Of a stretch of DNA of 64,000 nucleotides, positions 24,050 through 34,931 are shown piece by piece. The translations under genes and the position numbers were made by a program. The stretch's first letter is position 1, and each line of letters begins with the position of its first letter. The notes beneath the pieces were generated by a model. It saw only the letters and a list, made by a program, of their open reading frames with translations. It was not told where the DNA came from and did not search any database. Source of the stretch: Favolaschia claudopus (taxonomy: Eukaryota > Basidiomycota > Agaricomycetes > Agaricales > Mycenaceae); assembly GCA_037176885.1 (NCBI GenBank), contig JAWWNJ010000010.1, forward strand, positions 1,550,001-1,614,000, given 5' to 3'.

Positions 24050-26764
24050 TCATTCAAAGTCCACATCAAACGCGTTACTTCTCCATCCTCCTCTGTATTT
24101 CTCGAATCGCTCCCTGTCCATCTTCCTCCCTTGTGCGCGTTCCAAATCACTTCTGATTTGAACAGCATCGTCTTCGACAGCTTCCACAACCTCTTTCGCC
24201 TTCCCCACAGAATGCCGGACTGTTTCCTGGATCTCGCCCACCACTTCGCGCGCGACATCTGCGGTAGTGACCTCCTCGGTACCGTAAGGTCCACCTTTGC
24301 CAGGGAAAAGTTGAGCGTCTCCGCCAATCGCCACAACGGTTTCCTCTAGCGGAGAGGAGGCACTCGGATCGGCTGGTAAGGTCGTCGTAGTGTGTATAAT
24401 TCCTTTGAACGTTGGTTGTGTGCGTGTCTCAACCGTGGGACCAGGGTCGCGATTTTCAACAAATGCCGGAGTCGTTAATAACGCTGCATTCCAGTAATCC
24501 TCCATCGAGGGAGCCTCCGCAGGTACCCGGCTCCGTGCGTTGATTCGTTGTGCCTCTTCAGAGGTTGCGGAAAATAATCTGTCAGCCCATCCCACCGCGT
24601 TTCGTATTTGCTGCTCCAAAACTTTCTGCAAAACCAACCGAACAATCGGTGCGGCTAGCGGTTGGACCAGCAAATTGTTCAAGATCCAATGTTTGCTATA
24701 CTTGATCGTGAATGCGAGCCCAGGAATGGAAACGTTGACGTTGGTGACGCGGAACAACGGCTCTCCGGGTGTCTCTCTCTCTTCCTGGGTCGTCTCGAGT
24801 TCCAAATCCAGACCAAGACCCTGTCCAACAACATCCGGCCGACCGACATCAACATCGAGGACACCCTCGTCAGAATAACCCAAGAGACCCTTGTAGTTGA
24901 GATAATAGCCGAAACCATGGGCAGCGCAGCGCAATCCGTCGATGTGAATCCTGGTTCTACTCGACGTCTCCGGAGATCCGTTTTCAACCATGTTCACTTT
25001 GATCTCGTTCCAATTCTGCATCCAAAAGTGATCGGGGGCGAGTGATGCGCTGGTGGAGGCGGACGTCAGGAGAAGCGCGTCTACCGCAACATCGATTAAA
25101 CTGTTGCGAAACTCGACACGCGGCATGGGAAGTTGGTGCAAAGATTTGAGAACGCGAGGAAGCACCCAGGCCAGAGCGTCTCGGAGAAGTTCATTCCTCA
25201 ATTTATGTTGAGCCCTGGCTCCCGAGATTACAGCGTCCTGAGAAAGCCCTCGAAACGCAGAAATCGTGTTGTGAAGGGATTTGATGAGACGCTGGGTAGC
25301 GACATCCTCCTCCAAAGCGTGCACGAACGTCTGAGCCTCTGCGAGGAGAAGTCTGACATCCTGTGCCCACTGAGCATGAGCTTCGGACGCGAGGAGGAGT
25401 ATCCCAGCGTCATACAATTCCTCTAAAGTTCGTGTTCCGAGACGCGAAGAGACGAACTGGGGCTCGGCAAGTGCACGCTCGAACCAACGGTTGAGATCTG
25501 CGAAATATCGCTTCACTTCTCCGCTCGTTTCGGTCGGCGCAGTAAGAATGTCGATGACGGTGGATTTGAATATACGAAGGAGTGGATCCAGCGAAAAACC
25601 GGATGCAAAGCGCTCGAGTATGACCTTGAAATCGACAGCAGCGTCGAATAAAGGTGTCGATACATCGACATCAGTATTTATTATGACCGGATTTTCGGAG
25701 GACTCGGCGACGTCGTTCAGCGCTTGGGAATATTTTCGGAGGAGGCGCAAAATAGTACCCAGTGCTGTCCGGTGCTCTGGATTGTTTCGTGTCTGAATGA
25801 CAATCTAAGAAGGAGAAATTGAGCAATTCTGCCACGAAACGCGATGTAGTCATAAACACCAACCTCTTGAACCCTGCCTACAATGATATCTCGGATTCGC
25901 TCAGTGGAGTCGTCTCCGAGAGTACCTAGATTTCGATGTGCATGACCCACAGATTGTTGGATGCCAGTGAGCGAATCTTGGGCCTTTCCCTTCAGGCCTT
26001 CAGCCGTGACATTGTTCAGTTCCACGGCTTGAGCTACATCGACGGCAGCCGCTTGAACCTGGGACGCAACCTGACCCACTTCCACAGCTGCCTCTGCTAC
26101 TATCTCGCGCGTTGTTGACAGAATGTCCGACACAAGCACTCGGAACGCCGAAGATGTTATCCCGAGTTTGGAGAGCGCTTTCAAAGATCGCAGAAATTCA
26201 TCTGCGTCTGTAGAAATTTCCTGAGTTGTGGCAGAGTCTGTTCCAACGTTAGAAAAATTGGAACAAGGAGATTCCATGCAAAAACGTTACCGAGTTTAAC
26301 TAGCGAACCATCAACGAGAAGTTCGCCGCCGACTTTTATGGGATCGCTGGTTTGCGAGCTGTGGTATAATAGATCTTGAAGCCTGTTGTCGTCTAAAAAG
26401 CTGTTAAAAAACAGTAGGGAATTTCAAGAAACCACATACAATTCTTCTCCAGCCCAATCCGAAGCGCGGCTTCAACCAGCCCACGCAATTCAACAACCAG
26501 AGTCACCATTCTCTGACTCAGAGGTCCCCCGTGACTAGGTAACGCATTTCTAGGATCCCTAAGCAGCTCAGAGCGCAGGGCAAGCTGCAGAAGTGCCGAA
26601 AGTTGGTCTTGTGAGGGTAATTTGCCCGAGTTGACTGCTCCAACAATGTCCGCTAGTTTCTCGAAGCCAGAATGAGGGGCATTTTCCACGGGCTTGTGTT
26701 TCGGTAGTAGGGGGTCCCTTTCTGGCGATTTATCGCGCCTGCAACACGACCAGAATCCGCCCAT
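24050..26764 (-). CDS. HAM1-like protein (BPI/TULIP-related, DUF5923/DUF4449)
   Basis: Large fungal protein of about 850 residues whose family contains the HAM1-like N- and C-terminal domains, thought to form a lipid-binding fold. ATG 26764 starts MGGFWSCCRRDK, which fits an N-myristoylation site (Gly2, Ser6) with adjacent cysteines for palmitoylation. The next exon carries a long helical part with repeated Ala/Val (EIVAEAAVEVGQVASQVQAA). An intron around 25860-25805 joins GRVQE to IVIQTRNNPEHR. The long final exon holds the conserved core: RYFADLNRWFERAL, FRNSLIDVAVDALLLT, GFGYYLNYKGLLGYSDEG and FRVTNVNVSIPGLAF. The end is charged and contains FDVDFE. No defects were seen. Its role is unproved; membrane association is inferred from the N-terminus. 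Confidence 0.8.
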
Positions 26765-27091
26765 GGGTGTTCCGAAAGAGATGCGTCGTCGCGGCGTCGA
26801 TGATGTCATCAAATCGGAACGCACTCGGCAGACGCCGAAAGTGGTCACGGTACCGTGACATCTCCGCGTGAAAAATAACTGTAAATACGAGGGAGAAAAA
26901 AGCAAGGCAGACAAATTCATCCTACACCGAGCGCTTGCAGACACGTACGCAGCCGGACAGCACGCAACAGAACCTTTCTGGAAATACATTGGGGTTTTCA
27001 TATCACTAGATACATCGAACGAGATTATTCATGCGAAGATAATTTGCTACACTACCGCTACTGCGAAGGAGAGTCGGGATGAGACACGCGG

Positions 27092-28683
27092 CTAAAACGG
27101 CCTGCGTTCTACGTGTTCATGTATCACGGCGGGCTGAAGCGTCGCGATGGATGCTGTGTCCGAGTCAAACGATGATCTTCTCTTCGTCTCTGATTCAAAC
27201 GAGCTGCGCTTCGTCTCCGAGTATATGGAAGGGGCGATTGAATCCGTCGCGGTGGACGAGCGCTGGAGGGTGAATGGCACAACACCGTATTGTGCAACGA
27301 TGGCGTCGACCTCGCGGCTGTCCTTGCGGTCGGTGAATTCGGGGATCGAGCTAGAATCTGGGAAGAAGCGTCTTGCGCCGAGGAAGAGCACCACATTGAT
27401 AAACCCTATGTGTGGTCAGCCGACTTGAATGCATCCAGGCAGGAGCTCAAACGCACCTCCGAGATTGAAGATGATCCCAGTAACAGCCTGCGCCCAAAGA
27501 GGCACACTCATCTCACAAAGCTCGACGATCCTTGCGATTCCCATCGGCAGAGCCGTTGCAGCGAACACAACCTATGTGCGGATCGTTTACTTGACGTGGC
27601 AGAGACGAGTTGAATAGAGACACATACAGGATACCACATCATGTGCTGTGCGAGTCGTAGCATCGTCGAGTCAGTGAAGTCGCGCCCGAGGGAGAGTTGC
27701 CAAGAATCGCCGGGGGAGACCCATCGCATGCGCCAGCGACCGTCGACACGCAAGAGGTTGCCACGTACGCGTAGGAGAGTCGCAACATGCAGGAAGAAGT
27801 TCATGACTACCGCAAATATTTGCTGTGAAATTTTCAGTGGGGCAGTCTGATTTGGTCAAAGAGCGACGTACGAAGAAAAATTCGAGCCAAATTTGTTCGT
27901 CGTGATACGCAGCGGTGATCCAGCACCTATTATCCTGGGTCGATCCGTACTCCGACATAAGGATGTTATGACGCACGATAGCCCTGAGATACCGAAATAA
28001 TGGCCTCGAGCGGTGGTCTGAATCGCGACGGGTCCAAGGAACACGATGGTAAAGATGAAGCTCCATCCGAACGCAATCATGCCCCAAGAGATGATTTTCG
28101 ATGTCTTGTACCGCAGAAACAGGAGGTTGAAGAGGTGCAAAGAGATGATGAACGACCTGGCGAATACAGAGTTGAAACTTTTTGTCCAGAAAACCGAGGA
28201 TAAAGCGACGAACCAGATGGCGGAACCCAAATTCCCCCCTTGCACTATCCCACCTGCGGCCCGCATGCAGTCAAGTTGGAAACGAGACCTGAAGAAACTT
28301 ACCCTGCGCTGCACAAAAAGAGCCATCAACAACACCTAGCAATTCCACCCATTTGAGACTCATCGTCGTGCCCCATGCCTGCATGGTGTTGGCAAGCAAC
28401 AAACACACGAAATACGCTTGGAAATGGGTGTGTGTGTATTTTTTCTTCATGAATATCATTACCTGGAGATTGATTCGTTTTTAGCCGCCAAGTATAAAGT
28501 AGTAACGCCAAGAAAAACGCACCCCGAACAAAACCAGAAGGGCGGCGAGAGATATTAAGCCGCTAACGACCAGAAGCTAAGGAACAATTCAGCAGTGTCT
28601 TCGGGAGGCGGCGAACAGCGTACTATGGTCGTATTACGCTCTCCGATGGTGTAGACGGAAACCGGGGGAGATGGCGGGGACAT
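27092..28683 (-). CDS. Seven-helix receptor, fungal GPCR (Git3-like type)
   Basis: Probable plasma-membrane receptor. Exon 1 from ATG 28683 encodes about 20 residues (MSPPSPPVSVYTIGERNTTI); a 47 nt intron then joins in frame to the first helix (LLVVSGLISLAALLVLFG). Further exons give a second helix near FQAYFVCLLLANTMQAW, then ALSSVFWTKSFN, SFIISLHLFNLLFLRYKT, SWGMIAFGWSFIFTIVFLG, GHYFGISG, CWITAAYHDEQIWLEFFF, MNFFLHVATLLRVRG, MLRLAQHMMWYP, and a last helix in GIIFNLGGFINVVLFLGARR. The phrases YFGISG, CWIT, the WYP motif and the final NVVLFL run match a widespread Agaricomycete receptor family. The cytosolic tail is rich in Ser/Thr, with a repeated ETKR-SSF unit. The gene lies 327 nt upstream of the HAM1-like gene and on the same strand. 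The ligand is unknown. Confidence 0.75.
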
Positions 28684-29302
28684 GGCTCATCTAGAGTGCC
28701 CACAACCTGGTGGGTGAAGATGGTTCAGGACAAGATGTACCGTGAAACAGCCCCGCTGCTCCACACAGTCACGGTGCCTGGCAGCCTCAATGCGAATCTG
28801 CAGCAACGCCGAACAGTATTGATCGCGGCTTTTCGATAGTGATGTCGCTTGATTAAGTAAGTATCCTTGTTTGACCGATTCGCGCTTTCGTGTGGAGGCG
28901 GGGCGAGGCAGTAGGTCGAGAAAGCATAGCCATTTGCATGAGGGACAAATCTTGAGTTTTGTACTCAAAACAGTTGAACTCCCTGATAGGGATTTTTTAA
29001 TTGACGCAAAATTGAGCTGCTGGTTCAAAATCTCCGAATTTCACGAGTACTTATTAGTAGATACATTACTAGAGGCACGCGTGAACCGGAAGGTTGGGTG
29101 TATGTGCTGTGGAATCCCGCGCAAATTTCTGGTAAGCAACGAGCTTCCAAAATTCTCTTAGGGAAGCTGAATCTCAACCCCGAGAAGCCCGATCTAGTAT
29201 GTTCAAGTTTCAAAAGCATATGTACAACAGGTCTGCTTACATTCATACAGAAGAGGTGTAGTACGAAATTATGGAGTCGATTCTTTTTGTGGTGATGCGG
29301 AC
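28684..29302. other. Promoter-side gap, nothing recognised
   Basis: About 620 nt between the receptor start and the RdRP stop. Short frames show no family. It must hold the receptor promoter and the RdRP 3' end. Confidence 0.45.
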
Positions 29303-32300
29303 TTAGCGGCGGTTTCCTCCTAGTCTGAATCGCTCATAAAACTGCATCACCACTGACTTTTGGGGACCAAGAGCGCTGGCCTTGATTTTGCATAATTCTG
29401 CGTTGTTGTAAGTGCCAAATCGCTGAAGCGGATGCAATATTCACCTCCGAGAGCCACATTCCAAGGGAATCTAGACCATCCCTTTGAACCGTTGTTTTCG
29501 TGGTCGTAAATATACGCGTAGGATGCTCGCAACCGTGCGATCTGTACCTCATCAAACAGTGTCTTCAAGTCTTCTCCAGGTTGAGGTCTGGCAGCAAAAT
29601 CATATGAAAGAGCCCGAAGCTTGTCCTGCCGCTCTTTTATACCCGCATCAGTGAAGTGCGAGGCCGACGACGACGAGTATCCCTTAATCTCCTTCGTATG
29701 CCGAGCATACATCGCTTCAACATGCTTTCCGATTTTTTCCAAATCTTCTTTCGGCTTTTTGTCAACCCGAACTTGCTGGGCCACGAAATCAGAAAAATCA
29801 TTCCATGGTTTGGCCAAATCCGGGTCGAGCACCACCTCCCGCTGTTCAAACTCAGCAAAGATAGCCTCAGCATCTTTCAACCATTGATCCCTCTGCAAAA
29901 GAGCGGTCTGGTTCAAAACATCCATGATGAAAGGACGCGCGAGCAAAGGATTTGTCGGATCAACATTTCGTTGCAAGTAGGGCGTGTTCAAAGCAGACCC
30001 AGTTACTTCTTTCTTGTCTTTCTTGCCGTTCTTCCACGCTGGGCCGTGAACATGGCCATGCTTACTTTTATCGGCGTCCCAAGTTTTCTGCTTGAGCTGG
30101 TGTCCCGTCTTTGGCGAATCTAGAATCTTGCAAAATCTGAGAACGACGTATATTAGTTGGAAGCAACACATGCGCGGCTCACGAACTCACAGGTATGCAA
30201 GCCTGATTGAGTTCGGGTGACTGTAGCCATGTTTGACCACAGAGTTGTCGTGCATTCCAGAATATTGACCCACAGCGGAAGGATCACGGAGCGATCCGAG
30301 TAAATATTCCTGAAGCATCGAGGCTTTGACTGCAGGCATCTTTCCGCCGTTCTCTCGGATGAATTCGCCCACACTCTTTGTAGTCTGCTCAAAGCACTGA
30401 TTGACCCCCTTCGGCTCAATTGAATATTTTTCATCAGCATTGGTGAAAGCATCAATAATCTCCTTGTCCCATATAACGATAGCGGTATCGCCGTCGTAAT
30501 CGCCTGATAGATAGTTACAAACCCGAGTCTCTTCTGACAATAACAGCTCACCGCCCGCGAGGTAATCAAGCAATCGACGTTGACCTTTTACAGAGCATAC
30601 GATCACGTCGACCAGATCGTGTAATTGACTATGCTTGACAGCCCTCAGCTACCAAACAACTCGGTAAATGAACCTGAATTCGTCGAAAGCAAACTTCTTA
30701 CTTTTCGCACGTCCGTTGGAAGCTTGCAGGCTAGAAATTGTAATGAGCTGGAATCAACTTGAAGATTGATGGAGGGAACACTGAACGATTTCTTGTCATC
30801 TACCAAGAGATCAGCTGAAGAACAAAACCTTCCGCGGCACACTGACCAGGACATCGCCTAGAATTATATCCGATTGGAGACCATCATCTGTGGGAAATTG
30901 CCGTCTCGAGCTCTTAAAATGGATTTCATCCTCTTCCAAAACACCCCAATGATCTGTGCGAAAATTAAACTTGATACGCTGGCCGAAACTGTTTGATTGT
31001 ACCTGGCACAACAAATGCGCTGGCGCTTTGAGCCACTTCGTATATAAAATGATTCGCTCGAAATTTGATTTTCGTCCGAACGATCTGCTTGAGCTTGTCA
31101 CGAAGAACTGGAAGGGATTGTGGAGTGAAGCCGGAATCGAGAAGCACCATACAGGTCTGTTGAAAGTGAGCATACTATTGAACCCCAGATGTTTGAGACC
31201 CTCTGACCTCGGCCAATGAAGAGGGAGACCCAGAGATATAGTCCGGCCACCAAGCAATTGATCTTTCATGAACGGCGCCATCAAACAGCTCGGAATCATC
31301 CTCCTCGTCTGGCGTCGCGTCGTTGAATTTCTCCCTAAACCCACGAAAACGGGCCTCCCCTACAGCCTCTCTCACTCTTCGAGCAGAATACACATCCTCA
31401 GATTTCTCCACAGCCGCCCACAACTGCATCATGATTTCTGCCGTCTCACGACCTGGTTCTTGGGCCCAGGACAATAATTCCTCGACACCCTTGGCGATAT
31501 ATGCTTCTTGCATTCGGACAAAAACATCGGCCGGCACGCCGTTGTGCTCCAGATTAATTATGACCTCCGCAGAAATACGAGTCGGACACTTCGTTCGAGA
31601 GAAACGTAATATGTCGACTGTGGCATTGGCAGGATGCGCTTTTGACGCCTCGCTGTATCGAATTTTCACTTGGGAAGGATTTCTGAATGCGAGTTGAGGA
31701 GTCGCGTCGTGTGTTGAATCCGGACATATAAGAAGGATGCCCTAAGAATCGGTCAGAAATTAGACATGGGAAGTCTGAGAATCGCCACCTTTTTACCGCC
31801 ATGACGAACTTGAACAGCGCAAGGGATGGTTTCCAGTTGAAAGTCAAATTTGAGCTTCAGGTTGAAAGCGACGTTGGAAATGCCACATCCGTCGGTCATG
31901 TTGCTCTTGGTAGAGGACACTAAACTAAGGTCGGATGAAAGATACCAAGAAAACGACGTTTGTTACATATATCGGTTATTTCGTCTACACGCGCTGGCGG
32001 GAGAACAGGGCCAGGAACAGAGTTGGACAGGCCAAGGGCAAAGCGCGAAGCCCACTTGCACAACGCCTAGCAGAATGTCAGATATAAAAAAGCAAGTAAC
32101 AAACCCGCGAACCTGATCGGTATTGAGCTGTAGTGGGTTGAACTGATTGAGGAAATCGAACAGCGAAAGTCCGCCGCTTGGAGGATCGTATATTTGTCCG
32201 TTACTGTAATTTTCGCGAGTCCGGAACAGGAACACAGTGGTTTCTTTTGCGTAAAACGCGCGGAAGACACTGCCGAGAATCACGAACGGTCTACGAACAA

Positions 32301-33280
32301 AAGTCTTCAAATTTTGGTTGTGGTGCAAAATCTTGAGCGGGACTTTGAGTCGTAGGATACTGGAGGAGCCGAACTGACGGCACAAACGGCACGAAGTCGT
32401 GAGGGTACATCTGTCGAGAGTAACATTGTATCTGCCCGCAACTTCGTCAATGTTCCCAATAAAGCCAACTTTGCCGCCATAGAAGCCTTTCGGCGATTCG
32501 GGACAATTGCCGAGAGCCGAGTTCGGATTGTTCAAGAGCGCTGCCTCTTCCGCATCTAGCTCCTGCCATGGGCACTTACAGCGAATGGAATTAGCTATCA
32601 AATAGGCATTGCAAATCAGGAGCTTACCTGCGATTTTCGCTCTGCAGAGAAAGCGCGGTCGGTGTCGAGATCTCTCGTCTTTTCTTTCAACAGAATCTCA
32701 ACCGTCTTCGGAGCTGCGTCCGAGTTTGTGCCCCGAAGTGATTTGATGTCCTCGACAGAAACATTGGTGAGCCGCTCCAAGCTCGCGAGCCGAGCGATTT
32801 CCCAAAGTACGCCGGTAGACAGTCCATTGAATGCCGCAATGCTGCTCTGGTCCGCCAAGCCATCCAATGAAGCCTGCAGCTTGTGGGTAATGGATGAAGA
32901 GACGAGAAATGAGTTATTACTATGAGAACAGGTCCCGTATCTGCCGCACTCGAGGTTGTTTTGCTGAGGAGGACAGTTCCGGCGGCGGCATGCTTCGATT
33001 TCTTCGCGAGGACGCCGGGAGAGTCATCGCGTTTGCGTTTGAGAGGGCGGCTGGTAGCCGATGCATTCGGTAGACACGAGCGAGGACGGGAAAATTCTTC
33101 TTGTGACAGGCCTGGTGAACTCGAAAACGACAAGGACGGAGTGGAAGAGAAATCGGAGGGCAATTCCTCGACAGAGCTCCAGATGTCCTCATCAGAATCG
33201 GGATTCTGCCCTATTTTAGCAACGAGGAGCATCCAGAAACAAGCACTTACCGAATCTTGAGAGCTAGGTTGGCTGCTCAT
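29303..33280 (-). CDS. RNA-dependent RNA polymerase, QDE-1/RDR type
   Basis: Cellular RdRP of the RNA-silencing pathway: it copies aberrant RNA into double-stranded RNA for Dicer. It has about 1,050-1,100 residues in many exons. ATG 33280 opens MSSQPSSQDS, spliced to a Ser-rich, basic N-terminus with SRPLKRKRDDSPG. The middle shows GKVGFIGNIDEVAGRYNV and VKIRYSEASKAHPANATVDILRFS. The catalytic loop SGDYDGDTAIVIWD (about 30460-30530) has all three metal-binding aspartates, so it should be active. VKHGYSHPNSIRLAYLFCK and the C-terminal RFPWNVALGELCKIKASALG follow; the last intron (GTGAAT...CGCAG) must be removed to reach the stop at 29303. No disruptions were found. It is divergent from RRG7, with about 500 nt between starts. 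Confidence 0.88.
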
Positions 33281-33784
33281 GGACGACAAAATCGAAACTC
33301 GAGTTGAGCAATTCGGGGTTGAAAAACTTGAACTGAAGATCACGAGAGAAGCTTGGACAAAATATGATAGAGGGGCTTGTCATGGGGCATCGATGGAAGA
33401 AGGTGATAGAGTTCAGTTTGAATGGAGGTTCTAACTTCTGAGAACTTCACCGCAGCCCGCTGAAATGAACTTTCAAATGCCGTGACAATAAGCAAATGAG
33501 GAAGCCACGAAAGAAGAGGAAAGAACCCCGATTTTTTGCAGGAGTCGGGGTAACACGCGTCTTCGACGAGTTGAGTTGCCAGTAGCCAGCCATGAAACCC
33601 GTCAGTAAATGGGAGAGTTCAACATCAACTTGAATAACCTGACTCCCACGCTTTCACACGCAGAATCACGGTCACGCCAGTCACGGTCGCCCCGTGGGTC
33701 GTTTCCGCTCGTTTTGCGCTCGTTCCACTCGTTGCCGACAGTCGCGTCGATGAGCTCGCCGACAGCTCAACGATAATATAAGCA
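33281..33784. other. Shared promoter between divergent genes
   Basis: About 500 nt between the RdRP start (minus) and the RRG7 start (plus). An AT-rich TAATATAAG string near 33773 could serve RRG7. I recognise no other site. Confidence 0.5.
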
Positions 33785-34516
33785 ATGCAAACCAGACTCT
33801 GCCTTCAAAGAGGCATTTCCTCAGCTCGTACAGGAGTCCTATCCACCACCTATCAAGGAACTCTCTTTGAAGAACGATCCATGAAAATTCTCCAAGACCA
33901 TCTTTCCATGTCACTGCGCCGTGTCGGGGGCAAGTCTGACGGTGGAATTGACCTCATGGGCTGGTGGTGGCTTCCAAACTCAGACAAAAGTTCGGTCTCG
34001 AAGGACGAACTACACCGTCGCCGTTTGCGCGTCCTCGCTCAATGCAAAGCAGAAAAACGAAAGCCCGGTCCAAAATACGTGCGCGAGATGGAGGGCGTGC
34101 TTCACCGACATATGCTGTCTCTCTCGACAACAACACAGTACCCCCTCGTCGCCCTCTTGGTGTCCGAGTCGCCATTCACGAAAGGGACTATTCTACGCGC
34201 GCAATCCTCGCCTGTGCCGTTTTTCCTACTGCATCTCCCACCGGTCGGACCTTCTTCCCTCGGAGTGTCTCGCGAAAGTGAGGAAACCGATGATTCGGAT
34301 ACGGAACCAGAGGCAGACGACCAACGAATTGGTTCGGCGGTATGGAACCCAGCTCTTTCGCGGGGCCTACTTGGTGGTATGATGGAGGCGCGATGGGAGC
34401 GTGCGCCGAGCGGGGTCGGTCGTCCGGGCCTTTGGTGGGCAGGACAACGGTTACAGAGCTGGGTTCCAGATCAGCCGCCCGACATGGAATTGCCTGAAGC
34501 GAGCGTCCTGCCATAG
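33785..34516 (+). CDS. rrg7: RRG7-like mitochondrial protein (DUF2034, restriction endonuclease fold)
   Basis: Intronless, 243 residues. The family is required for respiratory growth in yeast and has a restriction-endonuclease-like fold; its molecular role is unclear. The N-terminus MQTRLCLQRGISSARTG is basic and hydroxylated, as expected for mitochondrial targeting. The family core is visible as YQGTLFEERSMKIL, VGGKSDGGIDLMGWWWLP and RVLAQCKAEKRKPGPKYVREMEG; the Asp in GGID and the QCK pair correspond to the PD-(D/E)XK-like positions. A Glu/Asp-rich insert and a tail with SAVWNPALSRGLLGG follow. The start is supported by the targeting-like N-terminus and the clean frame. Confidence 0.8.
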   Translation: MQTRLCLQRGISSARTGVLSTTYQGTLFEERSMKILQDHLSMSLRRVGGKSDGGIDLMGWWWLPNSDKSSVSKDELHRRRLRVLAQCKAEKRKPGPKYVREMEGVLHRHMLSLSTTTQYPLVALLVSESPFTKGTILRAQSSPVPFFLLHLPPVGPSSLGVSRESEETDDSDTEPEADDQRIGSAVWNPALSRGLLGGMMEARWERAPSGVGRPGLWWAGQRLQSWVPDQPPDMELPEASVLP

Positions 34517-34931
34517 ACTCGGCGCCAGTGTTCAGCAGCCAGCCTCAGTGCTATTGGTTTTGGCTTGGGCATGATCAGCTGCAGCGTAGTGGCCCCTTGT
34601 AGAGGCGTGAAAGTGTTGGATTTAGGTCTTCATGTGAGGAAGAATCTACCTTGCGGTAGTGCTACCTCCACGCATCCAGAACAGCGTAGAGGTCGAGAAA
34701 GAAAGTCGGCACAGAAAGTCGGCCTCATCGTTACAGCGGGAATTGACCCAAGCGCTCGAGTCGCGCCGCAAGTACCGCAGGTAGTTGTAGCGTCTGTCTT
34801 GAAGAGACCATGCCGCAAGCTACAGTCATGCCTCGTACGAATTCGTTAAATATCGGTACATACAACATAATTGACGATAGATATGTACAGATTTTTAGAT
34901 AGATAATACAATCAATCTCCCATCTCGCCTT
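34517..34931. other. Gap between convergent genes
   Basis: About 415 nt between the RRG7 stop and the G-alpha stop. I see no gene. The part near 34850-34915 is AT-rich with repeated TAGATA-like strings, as expected for 3' ends. Confidence 0.5.

Noticed and set aside
28560..28683. Frame break near the receptor N-terminus
   Set aside because: A 47 nt intron (GTACGC...TTAG) joins the first 20 residues to the first helix in phase.
33921..34382. Overlapping frames inside RRG7
   Set aside because: They are shadows of the RRG7 coding sequence, which carries the recognised motifs.
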